64,000 nt of DNA from Lanius collurio (GCA_020086605.1 JACBWW010000015.1:21816504-21880503), one strand, 5' to 3'. Positions 1 through 14,229 are shown, numbered from the stretch's first letter. Translations and numbers: made by a program. Notes: a model not told the origin generated them from the letters alone.

Positions 1-1214
1 TCTGAATAAAGTGTCATATAATAGGAGTACTTTGGCCAGAACTGGCAGCAGAACAATGTCATGCTGGAAGAGAATCAATTTAAGGAAAACCAGAGGAAAA
101 AAAATCATAGTGTGCATTGATGATAAATTCAGAACATACATGAAACTAGCACTGAAGATGTTGAACAAAAGTTCTGATTTATGATAACACTCCACCAAAT
201 AACATCTCATTTAGCTCTAGGATGGCCCAAGATTACATACCTGAAAGGCAGCTCTGCTTTTCCTACATCATCTCATAAAAAAAGGTTCCAACCTAGAAAC
301 TCATTCACTGGTTGTCTCAGTGTGCTCTGTGTCCAGCTGAGGTTTGCCCACACACTGTCACTGCAGCTCACACAAACTGAGTCATACAAAAGCCACCTTG
401 CCCACTCTATCAATGTTGCTCCATCAGATGAGCACACAACGGATCTCACGTTCAGCTTCGCTGCACTACAGGATTTCCAAAACTTCAAGTGGTGTATTTG
501 TGCTTTGGAATAGATCATAAGAAACCATACACATCCAAATCTCACATCTCTTGTGAGGAAACACTAAAGATGAAGAGGGCACTGTAGAAATGCTTTACAA
601 AAAGCATTTTTGTACTATTGAATATTATTCAATTCAGGGTACTGACAAAACTCTGGATGATTGCACTCCTTGATAGTGCTCTCAAATTTCACAAATGTAC
701 AAAGAATTAATTTTCACCTTCTAATCTTGTGGATTAAATATGCTTGAGGAAAAAACTGGAGCAGAAAAGAGATTCTCTCAGTTTATAATTTACATATTAA
801 AGAGCACTTCCTGCTCCGAGCAACTGTTTCCTTAATATTGTTTTAACAAAATTCATCATTTTAAATGCTTAGGTTATGATGTTTGCATCAAAATAAATGG
901 TTCCCAGTGCAAAAGCTGCTCTACTTATGAAATATGGGGGGAGATGTTGCTATAGGAAAACAAAATATTATGGAAATCTGAAAAAAATGAAAAAAAATTA
1001 CAGCCACCACAAGTGAATACCAAGAAATCTGCAAAGTCTGTTTCTGTGGACATGTCTTCCTGCTATTACTAAATGTTTTGCATCTTTATTCTGTAAAGAC
1101 TAAATGATCCAGAAAAACTTGAATAAAATACCATTCATTCCTAATTTCTGAAAGAAAGAGTCAAGATTTATTTTTCCTTATTTTTAAAATTAGCTACAAG
1201 TGGAAAGCACTATT

Positions 1215-1233
1215 AAAAAAAAAAAAAAAAAAA
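1215..1233 (+). repeat. Poly-A tract
   Basis: An uninterrupted run of about 19 A. No retroposed gene body is recognisable upstream, so I read it as a simple homopolymer and not as the tail of a processed pseudogene. Confidence 0.9.
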
Positions 1234-3437
1234 GCACCAGGTTTTCTGCTTATTTGCAAGTAGTGAAATCTCTATACACTTTCTCCATGTATTATAAATA
1301 TATTCTCTTCTGGCATGCTGCTCAGCAAAGACTTAATGTAATTGTTCTAGATGTCAAGAGATTTGAAGGCATAGAGTTCCTCCCAAAATGTGCTCAACAT
1401 TTGGCAGAACTGTACTCTACTAATGCCTTTGAATTTATTTATCCATTGAATACTTCAGAAGGTAGCAGAAATTATCCAGTTTTAGAGAATACAATCCATT
1501 TGATTTAGGTTCCAAAGGCCAAAACAAGGGCAAGTGGAAGCCATGCTGCTAAAATTACCTTCCCTTAAGCAAATATACTGAATGAATACCAGTGAAGTCC
1601 AGGGAAATGAAAGCACAGGGAAGAAGTAACAGAAAAGTGGCAAAACGGTTCTTGTAATAAGAGAAATACCAGCACTGGCTGACCTTGCTAATAATACACA
1701 GAATGCTTAGCATTGACAAGAGAAGGCAACACAAATGAACAGGAAGCTGTAAATCTTTAGAGCCAGAGGAATCTCTCCGCAAGTAGCAACTAAAATAAGC
1801 CCCTTGAAAACCTGCATGTGTAAGTTTACTGTATTTCCTAGTCCTTGGGCAGCAGCAGTGTGTTAACATACATGCCTTTTCTCAGCACATGCAGCATCTC
1901 AAAACAGTTGATATCAGATAGCAATTGTATGCACTGCCTCAACAACAGCCAGGAGACAGAAGGATGGAGAACCAAGAACAACTGTTTAAAATGTATGGCC
2001 AACCAACAGCTTTAAATCACTTTGTTGCTACTTTTACCAAAAAATAACCAACAACTGCATCAAAGCTGTAGCAAAAGTGTGCCGAAATACATGTAAAGCC
2101 CCCACCCACCTCAGTATCCAAGCCTGGATGTCTCTGGACACGGGAATGACTTCTCATCCAGCCCATCATGACCTCGGGCCTAGGAGTGGTTTGTGTAGTT
2201 TTAAAAGCATAAACCAACAATATTCATATTCAAATGCACATACATATCTCACTAAAAAAACACACCCATCTACCATACCACTAGCCTTCAGCTGAATGAC
2301 AGTCCAAATATGCCTAGATTTTGACAATGCACCATCTCAAGGTACACTTACTGAGGCTTTCATTACTTTCTGCTCATGTAGCTATTACTGTAACCCTCTT
2401 TGTGCTGTAAGTTTTATGCTCCATATCTGAGAAGAAAAGAAATAACCCTTTGGGTGGTAAATATGGATCACACTTGCACTGGGACCAAGTGTTCTTCCTG
2501 GACAGAGATGGAAGGAGAGAGGAGCAGAAGCCTGGAACTCTCCTGTTCTATACAGCAAACAAAAGCATATTTGCTAACCCAGGAGCAGGTTCCACAAGTG
2601 CTACACATGCATAAACTCACTGGGAAGGGCAAGGGCAGCTCTACAGGAGTATGCACCTGATTTAGAAAATACCTGGGCACATCTGATAGAGAACAAGCAC
2701 AGCTTGACCAAGCCTTCAAATGCCTGTTGAGTGTAGCAGGTATTTTTAGCTTTCTTTATAAACTGAGAAGAGTAGTTCCCAAAGCTTGGAAATGGATTAT
2801 TTAATTTAGTTTTATTTTTCCTGGCATTTTATTGCAAACACTCTTAAAGCTGTTTTCAGGTTAAGAAAAACAAGTGAAGGGAAAATGCACAGGTTAGAGT
2901 TCACTCTTCTTGAAATCTAGCCCAGAATTGCTAAGTGTTAATCTCTGGAGGAAAAGCAAACTAATTCTGTAAGAGTGGCTCTGATTTTAGGCCATATGAC
3001 CTGTTTCTCACATCTCACACAGATTTCATATAGTTCTCAACAATTGACTGTTTGGAATATTTTGTTCATTAAATGTAATAATTGCATCAAGCTCTCTTCT
3101 CTCTTAATAAGCTTTCAAGAATACATGCCAATAGCAGCAGCGCTGAGAAACTGGCTACTGACCTAATGTGGTTACAGCAGCTGAAATTTTGTTTCCTTCA
3201 AACATGAGCAAAAACAATATGTTAATAACTGCTTAGAAAAGATAGTAACCAAAAATGGGGCTTTTCACCTTTTTCAACTGGTTGATGTTTTTTAATCCTC
3301 AATAAAGTTGTTCAAGTGTATAACAGTGTCACCAGTGGCATTTTGTGAACCCATGTATTTTGAAATACAGGCTGTATATCACATCTCACCAAGTAATTTC
3401 TGTACATGCTTAGTACATCACAAATCTGTGTGATATT

Positions 3438-3467
3438 CTCCATTTAGTGTTTAAACACTAAATGGAG
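3438..3467. repeat. Perfect 30-bp palindrome without spacer
   Basis: The left half ctccatttagtgttt is followed directly by its exact reverse complement, giving a 30-bp inverted repeat with no loop. Past the ends there is one T/T mismatch and then one more pair. The centre TGTTTAAACA contains a PmeI-like GTTTAAAC core and two overlapping TGTTTA/TAAACA forkhead-like half sites. No element ends or target duplications are visible around it. Confidence 0.95.
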
Positions 3468-4331
3468 TAAGGTCTGTCTCTAACTGACATTGATCATTAT
3501 AATTTGCTTAGATTCACTGGTGGGGAAAAACAGAAGAAAGATTTTCTTCATTTTTCACTAACCTGTTTATCCTTCTGTAAAACATATTAAAGGTTATTGT
3601 ATTTGTTGCAACATTAGAATGGGTATTCGAGCAGCTGCTTCAGGAAGCTACACTAATAATTCACCTGTATACACAGGCAAAAATGCCAGGGGATTTGGTC
3701 CCTCCAGACACCTCTGGCTCCACAGTTCAGGCTCTTTATTAAGGTGTCCCCCTTTCAGGTTCTCTTGCATGGACCACCACTGTGGTCCTCACTCCCTGTC
3801 TGCCCTCAGCCTAGGAAAATACAGTGCTCAAACTAAAGGCTCTTCACCCTTTTGAGTTCTGTTCTTCCCTTAAAAACACATTTCCCTACTTTGAAGGCTG
3901 CTTTAGTTCCCAGCACTCCAGTGGGAAAAAGCCCTCAGTGTCTCTTGGCTGACCAGCAGATGTAACATGCCATGTGCCCCTCAGGTCTTAATGCTGAAGA
4001 GGGAATTGGCAAAGCCCACACTGTTTAAACCTCTTTGGACTTCTTTTGGTAAGGCAAAGCAAGGCATGGCATCCCTCCTTTCCCTCACTATCTGTGAAAG
4101 AACTCAGATTCTCAGGCCCCACAAAAAAAAAAAAAAATAAAGGGAAGAAGGGGGAAAAACACATAAAGATGAAGATAATGGAACGAGGGCTTCCCAGGTC
4201 AGTGGAGCACTTGTATAAAGAGTCATATCCCTCTGAAACAATGGCAGGATCAGTGCAAGATGCTTGGACATGAACATCTCACAAAGCTGTGTACCAGGGC
4301 CACCAGCACCCTCCCCCAGCTCAAAATGGAT

Positions 4332-4345
4332 GAGAGAGAGAGAGA
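4332..4345 (+). repeat. (GA)n microsatellite
   Basis: Seven uninterrupted GA units. Short and unremarkable. Confidence 0.85.
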
Positions 4346-5681
4346 ATCTCTGGCCAGGATTGCCATGGCCTTAAACAACATGGCACAACAAGTGGCAAAA
4401 GGACTGTACAGTCTGACCCTGCACTGTGCTGGGATTTGACATCTTGTACAGTGAAGTGCAGGAGCTTCTACATTTCTGGACAAGGTTTCCTGGAAATAAG
4501 GGTGTGCTGGCACCATACAGCACTTCTGCAACAAGGCTCCTACGTGTGGCACACATTTATGGAGGTGCTGGCCCATGAAGATGAAATGAACATCCTCAAA
4601 CAAAAAGTTTTATGACAACATTTATACTTCATGCAGGAGTTGCATTTAACTTTAAATTTGTTAAAATGACATGCTGCTATATAGTTTTCTAACAAGACAT
4701 ATAACATGAAGTAAACATGACTCTTGCTAAAAAACAAAAGCAGGCTAATAATATTAATTTAATTTCTTTTCAGATAAAGAAGAGAGGATGGCTATATTTT
4801 AAGAGGACTTCTTTTAGAAATCGAAAAACACAGATGACCTTAAGTATAGTTATTATTACTTTCCAGTACATCTAAGGCCCTATCTATTCAATTAAAAATA
4901 AATACTGTCACTCTAGTTCACTGCTATCATACCAGGTATTTCCCCCCCTCCGTGATAACTATCCTTTTTCTGGCTTTTCTTCCCACCCTTTATAGCCACA
5001 CTGCAAAAATACAACTGATGTAGAGAGTGGCCACTGTGCACAAAGCCAGGACTGAATCAGATTCGTGGACCCGATCTCCTGCACTGTGGTGCCTTTCTGA
5101 AAGGCAGCGTGCAGCTCAGCCTGCAATGTTGTGCTTGGATGCCATACAGGTCTCCAAAGGAAAAAAAAAACAACCCACCTTGTTTTCATTCCAGCCGTGT
5201 TTACATAAAGGCTCTAATGATCCCCACCAGCAGGTTATTTCTAACCCCTGGCCTCCTTCCCACCCCTGTGAGCCCCTCTCCAGCCAGCCCCCATGGTAAC
5301 AACCTGCCATTCTCCTCAGCAGCAGTGGTTGAACATCTGGCTGTAAACTGCCATTGCCACACGCTTCAAGCCCTAACTATTTATCCTAGCTGGAGAAGGA
5401 AGGTAGAAATGGTTAACTCCATCTAAATTCAACTCTACTGGCACAGCAGTTTTTGCTACAGCATCACTTGGCATCTAGGCAAAGCCAGGCAACAACTCCC
5501 ATTTGTAGCTGAAGTTACGTTTGTAGTGAATTAGCCAGTATTTATCTGACTGATTCTAACATAGGTCACTGAACTTCACCCTGCTTTTCCTCACAAAACT
5601 AAGGGAAGGTACAACCTGGCAGTCTGCGGGTAGTTGCTTACTTGCACATCACTCACAGCCCTACAGAGAGAGTTAAGTGTG

Positions 5682-5706
5682 ATTCCTAGGATCTCTTCCT
5701 AGGAAT
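5682..5706. repeat. Perfect 10-bp stem with 5-base loop
   Basis: Arms attcctagga and tcctaggaat flank the loop tctct. Each arm also contains the self-complementary octamer TCCTAGGA, so the site is both a direct and an inverted repeat. No T-run or gene end nearby suggests a terminator. Confidence 0.85.
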
Positions 5707-7779
5707 GGGCAAGGCCCGTGGTTTTATTTTTTATTGTAAAGAATCCCAAACAGAGCAGCAAGGAGGCCCTTGGATGGCTGCTCTAGGCAGTGCATCAGCA
5801 CAAATGATCAACAATAAGAAAATGTAAAGCAATCTGTGTTTTCACAATGCTTGTCACAACTCTGCTTACTCAGCCAGGAGAGGTAGAAGTGCAGATTTAA
5901 TCAACACAAAAAGACTTCAGCCAGCTGATGAGATCTGCCGTGGCTTCTGCTAATCGCTCAGCAATTCCCACAGATCAAGGAAGCTCTTCCAAATACCACT
6001 TACAACAATGTGCTTTACATTTCTAAGGATGTATGGCTGAATAATGAGGCACCTGATTCTGATATTTTAAGCACTGTTTGTGTGCCTCACTGAAGCCCAA
6101 GGGAATTTCACCATGTGTCTTAAGGCCACTGCAGGTGGCTCTTGACCCCTCAGGTGACACCAGCACAGCACCTCGTCTCGGAGAAGCAAAGGAAAACTCC
6201 ATATTCCATGTGTCTTGACTTTTGTAGCTTGGCTTTGTCTATTTTATGCATTATTAAAGTGGCAGAAATCATCAGGAGAATGCACTTGAAAGAAATTTAA
6301 ATGCATGAAAATAAACACCTGATTTTTTAGCCCAAACTTCAGAAAATAAATGTACTTTTTTCATGTCCTAAAACAGCAATCATGTGGGGTTTGGCATTGT
6401 GGTTTTTAGTTTGTTCACTTGGTTTTTTTAAACTTTTTTTCCCATTCTCATAGTTGAATAAGATTAAATCCACAAGGCTATTTTTATTCATTTTTTCCCA
6501 GCAGCACTTAGAAAGCTGGCTGCCTCTTCTCCTTGAGCAGCTCATGTCAAACTCACTGGAAGCCTGGGATCCAGCTGCACAGCTAGAAAATTTCTCATGA
6601 GCATCACATTTTACATATAGATGCTACAGACATTAGCAATTCCTGACCACTATCCAAGCCCAGCCTGTGAGTCTACTCTAACCCTGGTCCCACATATAAG
6701 TCTATTACTGAATGTATTAAAAATTCTCACAGATAACATTGGTAATTTGCTCTTATATTAAAACATGGTTTTAGGAGGTATTTGTAACAGAAATCACCTT
6801 TCCAGGGCTTTTAACTTCACAGTAGGTTTATTTTTATACTTCTAGTCTATTAGCATAGAGCCAAGGAACAATCTTGTGTTGCTTAATTTAAAAACTATTA
6901 ACTTTTCATCTGAAATTAATGTTTAAGATTATTAAGCTACAAAGCAACATAATAATAGCTATACCTGCAAAGATCCAGAATTCTTGCACAGAAAACTGCC
7001 TAAGTCACTGCACTTTCCTTTTAACTTGTGAGTGGTAAAAGCTTTGGGCCAGTATATCTGGTTTTGGTGCAAACTGTAACATACATACTTGGTATTGTGC
7101 ATGAACTTGCAGCAACAGTACCATCCCAGAAAGGGATGTAATGGTTCCAGCCTTATCAAGGGAACAGAGTTCATGCTAGGACATAAAACATCCCCTCCTT
7201 TTGTCTCATGCACAAACACAAGAGCCATCTACTTCCCACACCTGTTTTACCTTCACTACAGTCTTTATGTTCACCTTTACATGTTCCTGATAGGCATTAC
7301 TTTGTCACACAACATTGTTGGAAGGTTGTTGGATGAAATGTAAAAAGAATCTCACACATTTTATGCTGTCTGTAAGTCCGAAACTTATTAACTACTCTTC
7401 TGATATAGTTTGTCTATGACAACATGCTTGCTCATTATTATTTTTGGCTTGGATCACAGCATTACTTGTATATACTTCTTTTTTTAGTGCTTATTAGGTT
7501 CAAGAACTGTGGAGGAAAGTAATTTCCTCAGCAGAAACCTCCAAAATTAGAGAATGTCCTCAGAGTAAAAATCTCCGCTTTTTTGAGTCCCTCTTAAGTG
7601 CAAGTCTTATGCTAAGGCAAGGGAAAGGGAGGAGTGAACTTGGCTACCATTTTGTTAAAAATTTATCTCAAAATCAATTCATATCCCACTGGATATCCCA
7701 TTTCTACTGTTCTTCTAGGGAAAATAGGTGAGGGACTGAGAGACTTAGCAACCCCTCATGTCTGTTCTGAACAACTGCT

Positions 7780-7857
7780 AAAAAAAAAAAAAACAAAAAA
7801 AAAACAAAAACAAAAAAAAAAAAAAAAAAAAAAAAAAAACAAAACAAAAAAAAAAAG
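7780..7857 (+). repeat. Long A-rich low-complexity tract
   Basis: About 75 bases of almost pure A broken by single C bases. It is one of the longest simple tracts in the window and is likely length-polymorphic and prone to assembly error. I see no retroposed body upstream of it. Confidence 0.95.
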
Positions 7858-8150
7858 AAGGAAGACTTTAGAGATCAGAAGAAAGTATGGTCTGATGTAC
7901 AACCATCATGCCTATGGCAAATGAAGATGATTTATGATTGTATTTGTTTTCCTTCCTTCATCACCATCCCTCACTTAACAGCATACTTCAGCCCTTCTGG
8001 AATCCAGCACAATTTCCTGCTAAGCTTCAACAGAGGGATGATCAGGCTATTAATGGACAGCAGTTGCAATGGGTACAAAAGCCAGTATAGCTCACACAGA
8101 TGGAAGTATGATAGTAGCCATCAACAACTTCTACTCTGGAAGATGAAGCC

Positions 8151-8168
8151 CTCTAGAAATATCTAGAG
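8151..8168. repeat. Small inverted repeat, 7-bp stem
   Basis: Arms ctctaga and tctagag surround the 4-base loop aata. The sequence just after it loosely recalls the octamer tail of CR1, but not well enough to call an element. Confidence 0.5.
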
Positions 8169-11100
8169 ATTCTCTGACTCTGTGATCCTTTCCCTTCCTT
8201 TTGTTTTACTCAATGTCTTTCAAATACAACCTTTTACGTGTTCAAATCTAACTGGTAGCATCTTTACAAAACTTACACCAGCATCTTGATATCAGAACTA
8301 TTTCTAGTTTTCTATAAAATGCTAGGATATTTATCATGGAAAATGAAGGTAAAATACAACATGAATATGTTCTATGCCAAAGAAAACAAGTCTTATTTGG
8401 GCTTCATAGATTCAGGAAATGGTTCAAGAACAACTGAGTGAAAATGGAATTTCTGTGATGCTGCTAAAGCCATCTAACAAAGTTAGATTTTTTTCCTCCC
8501 AGGTTACAGGACACCTTCTACATGTTTTAAATAATAAAAACTTTGGCAGGTCTTATAATCCTCCAATACTCAAAAAAGTCTCTACATTGGAACAGCTTAA
8601 TAACATTTTATTCTACACACCCTATCAAGCCTGTACTAGTATTTGCACAGTAAGTTACTGTGGGCTAATACAATCATTGAATCAAGCTCCTTAAGACTGT
8701 GTACTCCACATAAAAGCTTTGGTTGGAACAAGGGTGAATGTGTGCATGGTGCTTACTTTCTGTTTGCTTGTGATTTCTGTTGCTTCATTTGTACATCTCT
8801 CCTTTCCTGAGCATCAACATAACAGGAAAATGAGATGAAAGCTGCAGAAGCCTTCAAGATCAAGATACAAGGAATCTTGTACTTTGCATGTCTGTCTCTC
8901 CCTAAGACCTCACTGTACAGCAAATCTTGCACATCCAGGGAGAAAATAAAGTGAGATAGTACATTTTTTTTGAGATCTATAATTAGATGAGGAAGTTTTT
9001 TAAATGCTGAGAAGCAGATGTCCTATGAAGAAAAGTGACAGAATGGATTTATGTTTTCTGTCTAAAACATCAACCTAAAAGCTGTTCTCCCTAAAAACAC
9101 ACACAAAAGAAAAAAAAAAATTGTCCAGAAATTTTACAATTGGACAAAAGAGCATAAAATCTTGTAGCATTTGTTTCTGTTTCTTATGTTTCACTACTGA
9201 TTAGCTTCCATATCAGTTAACACTAAGTCAATCACTAAGTTCTGAATCCATCCCATGGGGTTTTTTGTTCGTGCTTTCCTTGATTGCTTATGGGTTTTTT
9301 CCCCAGTTTTTCTTCTCCTGTCCTTCCTTGAAGTACCTCTGATTTTTAATTATGCTCATTTGGACAGTTTGATGGCTTTCAAAGACAGAAGCTGTAGTCT
9401 CTGTCTCAGCATGGCCCCAGAAAAAGGTTGACTATGTCTGACGTTAAAGACCAATACAAGATTTCGAAGTGCAGCTATGGATATACATAAAGAACAGGAA
9501 GAAGCACTGAAAGGAAGCAAGAAGCTTTTTATTGGATTAAATGTCACTGTGGTGCAGGTCTATGCTGTATAATATGATAATGAACATTGCACATACAAGG
9601 ACACAGATTCAGCAGGTCTAAGAAACTTTCAAATTTGAAGAGACTGTACAAATTTGTTACTCGACCACTGAGAATACTGAACAGAGCACACCCTTCAAGG
9701 CCTAAAGTTTATTTTTTGCTGTCTCTTGAAACTTTGATAAGCAAGTTTCAAACTCTCAGCTTCAGTATTTTGTTAGTATCCAAGCTCATACCTTTCTACT
9801 CTATTCTTTCGATGTGTGCATCTGATACTTTGTAGACAGCACCCAGGCACTTGCTTTGAGAACTTCAGCTATTACAGCCATATAGCAATTATTCTTTCTT
9901 TGTTGGCTGTGAAAGAAATAACCAAAACAACAAAACTATATCTATGTTAACCAAACTAATAACACAAAAACATGCAGCTATGTTTGGGAGCTCATTAGCA
10001 AAAAGCACAGACATTCCCTTGCACAAAACCTCTTTCAGCAGCATCAGATATAGAATACTTTCTGTATTTGTCACCTTTCAGGTCTGAGTTTCCAGCACGC
10101 TTCTTGTTATATGCAATTAGCCCCATGCCAAGGTTTGGTACATTTCATAATAAATCCCTGACCACATTTGCTTCGGGCTTGGCAGCTCTGGAAAGGCTCT
10201 ATTCATCAGGGCAGCAGTAAGCCACAGGACTCACCACACAACTCACTCGCAGAATTCCAGCACGCTACACTTTTCAACAAGCCATCCCCTCCCTCCTCTT
10301 CTCAAACAGCCTGACATATGACTGTGATTAAGTAGGATATGAAAAAGCTCCAAACCATTTTTCTCTTTTTCATCTCTCTTTTCACCTCTTTTCCCTTCAG
10401 ACAACACAGACACACACCTTCCCCTCTAAGGAAAACCCTCCCTTCTCTCCCAGCACTGCATGGTAGATAGGAATCTTTTTTCTTTTTTTTTTTTTACCTT
10501 GCCTGTATTTAAAACAGTGACCATCTGTTACTTGCAGGAAGGCTGTGTCTCCTTCTCAGGTTTCTCCAGCTTTGGAGCACTACCCTCACAGCAGCACATA
10601 AGGCTGACTCTCAACTGGGAATGCTCTGAGAGGCACCTGAGAAGAACAGAACAGCAGCAAGAGCAACCACTGGAAACTGGGCCATCTGTTCATGGACAAT
10701 ACAAATGGAAAACCCTCATGTTTCCAACATTCCACCAGCTACAGCGACAAACAGGGAGCTGGGAGAGACACCAGGGAAGCCGGCATGCCACAGGGAGCAT
10801 GAGTGGGGAAACAGTAATCTCCATCGTACACAAACTGCATTCTTCTCTTCATTGCACCGTGGAACAAGTTTGCTGGCAACACTGGGACAATCCACTTACC
10901 CAAAAATCCACTCAGAAGAAAGCAGAGTCCTGGATAAAGAAGCTGCATCATGTTCAGTAGCAATGTAATTAACTAGGCCTGAAATGACCTTTTCTTTTGG
11001 CTAAGAAAGGGTGAAAAAAACTCTGTTAACTCAGAATTATCTCATCTCTCATAGAAGGGCACCCAAACTGTCACACCAGTACATAGTTTGATTCAGGTAA

Positions 11101-14100
11101 CCCTTACGACAACTTCCAGCAGTGCCAAAGCATCCCTGCCTGTGTTTCCACCTTCCTTTCATCTCCAGGGACACATTTTCAAAGCTTCATTTCTTTCTCA
11201 GGAACTCTTGTCGTTCTGCTTAAGGAACTGCCACAGGAATAAGTGGGACACTGCTGAGCTGCAAAACCTCCATTGTACACTTCTAGCAGGCAAAAGATGG
11301 ACAAAATTACTTTTAAATGGCATAAAGTAAGCTCCAAAAAAAGCTGCATCTCAAGGGTTGCAGTCAAAAATCCAGGCACAGCATGGAAAAGGTCATGCTG
11401 TAGTAACAGTCCAGGTTTTCCACAGGTCTGATTTCTCCTGAGGTCCCTCCTTTCAGGATCCATCCTCTCCAGAGAACTCTCCCTCTGCCAGAAGTCTGTT
11501 CGCTCCAAAGCCTGAATACAAATTACAACATCCACTTTTAACATAAAGCATACAGTCATGCCACAGCTAACTATACCCAATGGCAAAACCTAATGAGAAA
11601 CTAAAGGAGAAATTATACCAGGAGCTTATCTAATCCTATCTTTTCCTTGTTAACCTCCATTTTACCTTGCCAAAACACTAAACTAAACATGCATCCTAAT
11701 TTTATGTCATTGCCTTGCTTGCCTGGAGCTGCTGAATACCAAAATCCACAGTAAGATACACTCACAGTTCTTTTTCTTCTTAATTCATTTTTTACTGAAT
11801 CCAATACTCTAAAAAGAGTACAGCAACTGCCTATGGCATAATGAAGTCAGAAAATACACATCATCAAACTGCATCAGCCACAGAATGTATTTGATTCATC
11901 TAAAGACAAGCCAAACTTGCCTGAGACTTTAACAGTTATGCAGCTTGTGCTTAATGTCATTTGTAAGAGCAGAGTTCACCTTCTGCTCAACAGTGCCTGT
12001 GCGTGCATCCCGGCTCCGTTCCCTCCAATGGGCACAGTTTCACTCAGATTTTGGAGGACCTGATTGTGCAGCATCACACCATGTTTCCAAGGTTCCTATT
12101 TACCTCAACACAAAGCACCACTGTAACAGGATCAAAAGCTGGAGTAGCTGAAAGATTATTTAATAAAACAACAATGCCAAATTTACACTTCACCTTGAAA
12201 GATCCTTCAGGAGTTCTCACAAAGCTCTCTCACAACCCTTTCATAACTGTGTACACAGCCCTGGGACAGAGGAACACTTAAAGCATCCCCAAAATCCCTT
12301 TGCAAGTACAAAGGCGGGTATATGAAGTTCTACCAAGTTTCTAAAGTTATCCAGCACACATGGGCTGTTACTTTGTTAATGAAAGTGAGAAAAACTGGAA
12401 TCAGAGTTTCTGCAACTTACTCTTCTCACCAACCATTAGTCTTGCTTCTAAGTTTACCAAGCCTTTCTCAGACAGCAGAGAAGTGGAGATGTTTAACATG
12501 AGTACAAATGGTACCAGCCCTACTCAGAGGAAAAAAGTCCAATCCATCTGTTTTTACAAATACATACACTTGACTTTAATCTAAGCACTATTTACAAAAA
12601 TACATGCAGACATAAAAGAGCATAATAAATTAATAGCTCACAAGAGGCAACGATGACTAATGACACATCTTACTCTCCTTTCCAAAGTCCTGGCCCAAGG
12701 GAACACAGCAGATAAAATTACCTAAGTTGACTTTCTGTGTTTCTGTTAAGCCAAAACTTTGGTGTATTCTGAACTGTCTGTGTGATGTTTCCCAGCTGGA
12801 AGACATAAGCTTTCCTAAACAATTCAGGGCTTTAATGTGACCTTAACGCCATCATCTTCTTTCATACTGCCAAGGGATATACTTGTTAGTTTATAAGAGG
12901 TTTATCTTATTCATCAAATTCTCCTGCCTGAGCAGTGATATTGCCTACTTGTGGCTGTACTGTCAACAGACCCTGCAAGAACCTCTCCCGTAACCCGACT
13001 CCTGCTCATGGACAGCAGTCAGTAAAACTGTGAGAAACTTGTGCAAAACCCTTCTTGGGCAATTACTACATGACTGAAATGGCCCCACAACACAAATATG
13101 CTCTATAAATTGTTTTAAATCTGCACTGTATTTCTTTGATGAAAATTGTCACCAGTGGCTGTTGGGTGCTGCCAAATATGTACATATAAGTGATGCATTA
13201 CCTGAGTCAGAGCTGCAAGCTGAGAGGCTAAACAAGATGGTATCCTGAAATTCCTGACACTTCTGCAGCTGCATGCAAATGTTAGCTCCTGATAGATTAT
13301 TTTCACTGTATTTATTGACATAAACAGAGTAGATGGTGTGTTATAAAAGCGAGAAGGGAAAATGTCATTTCTTCTTTAGCACAGAAAAACCTGACTGGCA
13401 TTCACCGGAGCTCTTCACATCCCACATCTTGTGTTTCAGGGATCACTTACAGAAATCTGCATAGGCTTTCCTATTCACTTTATCCTGGACTGTAATGTGA
13501 TTATACATGGAAGAACAGCATGTGTGCACATGCACTTGTAATTGAAACAATCTTCTCTCACAATTTTCTTCCCCCTCCCAAATTACCTTTCCCAATATAT
13601 TTCCCAGGTGATCATCTCATTTTTTGAAAACGAACTGTTTGTTTCTATTATCCTGCATCCCTCTTTAACAAACTTTTAACAACTTGATATCTACCAAAAG
13701 CCTACATGTTGATCAAACTTTGCAATTATTAATAAATACTTTTAACCCTTTGTTGATAAGATTTTCCCCATGTGAAATACTCGTGCATCATCATCTGCTC
13801 TGATGGTGCATTTCCACAAGCATTTACTCCAGTAAGGCCATGACTGCCTGTCCAGTAGCAAGTTTTATGGCATTTCTGTCATTCACCTTGCTCATATTCC
13901 CAAGTCAAGCTCACCATGGCTGATAAACCCATCCATTTTTATCAGTTATGCTAATAAAATGGAGAAATATCATGCCTGAATAAATTCCTATTACATAATT
14001 CTATCTTAATAATGTGAATCTTGCTTATGAAGAATGTTTACATCACAGCAAGGAAAATCACAAGTTTTGTGTGGGAAGGCAGACTGGGGAAAGGGAGAAG

Positions 14101-14229
14101 AGAAAACATCCTGTCATGGAAAATTCTCCCTGAGTAAGAGGGAAAAAAATCACCACAAGTTATACCCTGGCATCTACTAGCTTTCAGAAAACAGCAAATT
14201 TACTTCGGACCAAATATTTAATATTATTA

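Larger units (their letters stand above)
1..13300. other. Gene-free unique sequence, no recognisable exon
   Basis: This stretch is A+T-rich, CpG-poor and holds only short reading frames on both strands that match nothing I recognise. The longest, about 166 codons near 10,460-10,960 on the plus strand, sits in a locally more G+C-rich patch where such a length is expected by chance, and two other frames are open over the same bases. What I can support inside it are simple tracts (poly-A near 1,215 and 7,780, a GA run near 4,332) and three inverted repeats (3,438, 5,682 and 8,151). Most of it could be intron or intergenic DNA; the sequence alone does not decide which. Confidence 0.7.

Noticed and set aside
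8130..8190. CR1-like tail words (ctctgactctgtgatcc)
   Set aside because: Only the octamer-like ending resembles CR1; the 100 bases before it show none of the ordered CR1 landmarks.
10460..10960. 166-codon open frame on the plus strand after an acceptor-like sequence
   Set aside because: Other frames are open over the same bases on both strands, the local G+C content makes this length likely by chance, the protein has no recognisable domain, and the start lies in a T-run.
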